From: Candidatus Poribacteria bacterium
GTDB lineage: Bacteria; Poribacteria; WGA-4E; WGA-3G
Length of the DNA stretch: 64,000 nucleotides
Reading direction: 5' to 3'
Assembly: GCA_958295945.1 (NCBI GenBank)
Contig: OY282386.1
Span: forward strand, 1,116,001-1,180,000
A program made the translations under genes and the position numbers. The notes beneath the pieces are model-generated. The model was not told the origin of the DNA. It did no database searches and was given only the letters and a program-made list of their open reading frames with translations. Positions 61,999-64,000 of this stretch are shown piece by piece. The first letter of the stretch is position 1. Every line of letters begins with the position of its first letter.

Positions 61999-64000
61999 TT
62001 AGGTTATTACAATATGTGGGGCAGTTGGGTATCTGCCGCGTCGATTACCGTAAAGAGTAAGTCCACCTCTGTTTTCTGCATTCCCTTTAACTTCATAACG
62101 TACGGTTATTGTCCCATTAGAATTATCACTTAAACACGTTTCCTTATCCAATTGAACTCGGTATAGATAACCGTAGTTCCCAAGGTTTTCGTGTATATAG
62201 GTGAGAACACCGCGTGCATCAGCTGGACAATCGGGTATTGAGATTGTATCAACTTCAGTGCCGTTCACAGAGATTGTTACATCTGAAGGATATTTCTCAG
62301 GTTCGGTTTGACGTGAACCCCCATTTGAAGATGACGCTTCAAATACAAGTTCCATCTTTGTTATCTCATCAGGATTGAGTTTCGCAGGCAGCGGCATCTG
62401 ATATTCAACATAGCCTGCACCTTGTGCCATTAGAAGTTGATCCTTAACATCCGTTGCTCCATCCCATTTGCTGGATGAAATGTCACCCGGAAGATGGCTA
62501 AGCGACGTTAGACCTGCTGCATCCTCAATGTATATCTCAAAATTGATGTAATTCCGTGCGACGACAGCACCTGTTTCATCGGATACCCACACATGCAATG
62601 TGCCAACTGCTGCGTTGGTATCTGGAATGGTAAGTTTGAGTTGATGGACCTGTTCTACCTGATATTGTGCGAAAGGGATTTCAACACTGTTGCTGATGAG
62701 TCCATACGTCAGTTCACCGTTCTTTTCAAGTGTATCCAACTGCCAGTGTAGTGTCGTTCCTTCAATCTGTTTATGTGAGAAGTGGCTTGTGTATATATCT
62801 GCAGTAACTATATCATCAGGAGCAACTGTGGTGCCGGGTGGATAATCAATCGCAATAAAATCAAGTGTGTTGATGTCATTGTAATCGTAGCCGAATTCCT
62901 TGACAGATCGGTCATAGTTCATAAAACCGTTGTGTTCCCATTCAATATCCTGTAGTTCAGTGTAGACGTATCCACAGATTTTTGGATGTAACCGCAACTC
63001 ATTTGTCAGATACTTAAAGCACCACGCAACATCTTTGTCACCAGCACCTGCACTGATGCCACCATATTCACTATTGATCAACGGAACATCCGTTTGTTCG
63101 TTATCACCGGCGTAATTGAACTTTGACCCGGGATATGTCTGTTCAACGACATTAGCGATGTGATCCTTCGCATGTTTGTAATTGTTGATATAGAAGTGCC
63201 AAGAGTTGATGTCTGTTTCAACATGGTCATAGAGGCAAGGAGAGTTGTCTTCAATAAGACGCGTGGGGTCAAGCGTTTTAGCCAAATGGTACATCTCACG
63301 CACCCATTCTTGACGATCCTTTTGTTCCTTGTAGCCGCCACCACCGAGTCCCCATGTTTCGTTGAAGTTGCACCATGAGATGATGGATGGGTGATTGAAA
63401 TCACGTGCAATGTTACCGCGTAGCGTTTCTACAAATCGGCTTTTTGCTAAATCTGTATAGTTACCAAAGTTTGGAATGTCGCACATAAAGAGCAGTCCCA
63501 ACTTGTCTGCCCAATAGTAAAGACGCGGTTCGTCAACTTTGATATGCAAACGAAGAAAGTTGAATCCGAACTCTTTGGAACGTTCCACATCGGTTCTGAT
63601 TGCTTCATCCGTAAGGAAGGTATATACACCTTCTGGATTGAATGACTGATTGAGTGCCCCCAACAGATAAACAGGACGGTTGTTAAGATATATGTAGTTG
63701 TAGTCCCCACCAGGTGCCTTCTCAATAGAGACTTTCCGCATACCAAAATATGTCTGAACCGTATCTAAAACAGAGTCATTTGAGACCAAGTTCAGCGTGA
63801 CATCATAGAGATTTGGTGTATCCACATCCCAAAGTCGGAGTTTATCGGAAGGGATTTCAACAACAATCACCGTATTTTCTGATGCAGTAACCTGTCCACT
63901 CATACCATCACATTCCCAGTGTAACTCAGTCCCTGATGCAATTTCACCATCAACTGTCACGTTAATAGTTGCTGTGCTTTTGTCAATATCTGGTGTAATT
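61999..64000 (-). CDS. Glycoside hydrolase family 2 protein, 5' end cut by window
   Basis: The frame runs to the window end (TPDIDKSTATINVTV), so the N-terminal sugar-binding domain continues outside. The seen part holds the immunoglobulin-like domain and the TIM barrel with general acid/base Glu in WCNFNETWG and nucleophile Glu in INSEYGGIS. A C-terminal accessory beta domain (YVEYQMPLPAKLNPDEI) may bind carbohydrate. GH2 enzymes are beta-galactosidases, beta-mannosidases or beta-glucuronidases; which it is cannot be read here. It is co-oriented with the 2-hydroxyacid dehydrogenase gene. Confidence 0.92.
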   Translation of the reverse strand, partial: ITPDIDKSTATINVTVDGEIASGTELHWECDGMSGQVTASENTVIVVEIPSDKLRLWDVDTPNLYDVTLNLVSNDSVLDTVQTYFGMRKVSIEKAPGGDYNYIYLNNRPVYLLGALNQSFNPEGVYTFLTDEAIRTDVERSKEFGFNFLRLHIKVDEPRLYYWADKLGLLFMCDIPNFGNYTDLAKSRFVETLRGNIARDFNHPSIISWCNFNETWGLGGGGYKEQKDRQEWVREMYHLAKTLDPTRLIEDNSPCLYDHVETDINSWHFYINNYKHAKDHIANVVEQTYPGSKFNYAGDNEQTDVPLINSEYGGISAGAGDKDVAWCFKYLTNELRLHPKICGYVYTELQDIEWEHNGFMNYDRSVKEFGYDYNDINTLDFIAIDYPPGTTVAPDDIVTADIYTSHFSHKQIEGTTLHWQLDTLEKNGELTYGLISNSVEIPFAQYQVEQVHQLKLTIPDTNAAVGTLHVWVSDETGAVVARNYINFEIYIEDAAGLTSLSHLPGDISSSKWDGATDVKDQLLMAQGAGYVEYQMPLPAKLNPDEITKMELVFEASSSNGGSRQTEPEKYPSDVTISVNGTEVDTISIPDCPADARGVLTYIHENLGNYGYLYRVQLDKETCLSDNSNGTITVRYEVKGNAENRGGLTLYGNRRGRYPTAPHIVIT

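Noticed and set aside
1-64000. CRISPR array, tRNA or rRNA genes
   Set aside because: No regularly spaced direct repeats of CRISPR type were found, nor any tRNA T-loop (GGTTCGAATCC type) with a matching acceptor stem, nor any rRNA-like stretch. A scan with tRNAscan-SE would be decisive.

Overview
The window is AT-rich chromosomal DNA from a Gram-negative-type bacterium. A TonB-dependent receptor, LpxI, LpoB-like and other lipoproteins imply an outer membrane. The mix of many phytanoyl-CoA dioxygenase (PhyH) proteins, a sulfatase, an enolase-superfamily dehydratase, several Gfo/Idh/MocA oxidoreductases, WD40 and TPR proteins and a Uma2 nuclease resembles what I know of Candidatus Poribacteria and related sponge or marine lineages. 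That assignment is inference from gene content. No rRNA, tRNA or CRISPR array was found.

Layout. 1-4.2 kb: PhyH protein, enolase-superfamily dehydratase, sugar oxidoreductase. 4.2-7.1 kb: TonB receptor and coaD. 7.2-12.2 kb: an array of membrane-anchored WD40 paralogues; the largest carries a degenerate metzincin-like domain and the last copy is a deletion remnant. 12.5-14.7 kb: lpxI and a MacB-type permease. 14.7-19.6 kb: a five-gene operon of three PhyH proteins, a Gfo/Idh/MocA oxidoreductase and a sulfatase-fold hydrolase. 20.4-28.2 kb: trpD-trpC with a clear promoter, DUF523, biotin ligase, a long TPR protein, ribokinase and an Rpn-type nuclease.

28.3-35.5 kb is a defence-like island, all on the minus strand. 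It has a tightly packed six-gene operon (DUF6884 protein, small unknown, PIN nuclease, winged-helix-like unknown, AAA ATPase, and a tRNA-guanine-transglycosylase-like protein resembling DpdA). Upstream of it is a two-gene unit: a phosphorothioate-sensing SBD-HNH-type endonuclease and a DndC-like PP-loop protein. I propose the six-gene operon as the undescribed system: a base-exchange modification enzyme coupled to an ATPase and a nuclease.

35.9-51.1 kb is mostly housekeeping: glnD, a uronate-dehydrogenase-like SDR, trmB, Uma2, uvrC, a duplicated YibE/F protein, a cysteine desulfurase, two lipoproteins and thrS. 51.2-57.7 kb is a decay and mobile zone: a broken WD40 gene, a degraded IS630 transposase cut by an IS4-superfamily element, a CfrBI-like restriction-modification pair bracketed by direct repeats, and a C-type-lectin pseudogene next to a MITE. 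57.7-64 kb: aminotransferase, TIGR01777 epimerase and HAD operon, then a 2-hydroxyacid dehydrogenase and a glycoside hydrolase family 2 gene cut by the window end.

Small palindromes and MITE-like elements ending in TATAGT are scattered between genes throughout. At least three of them touch broken genes.
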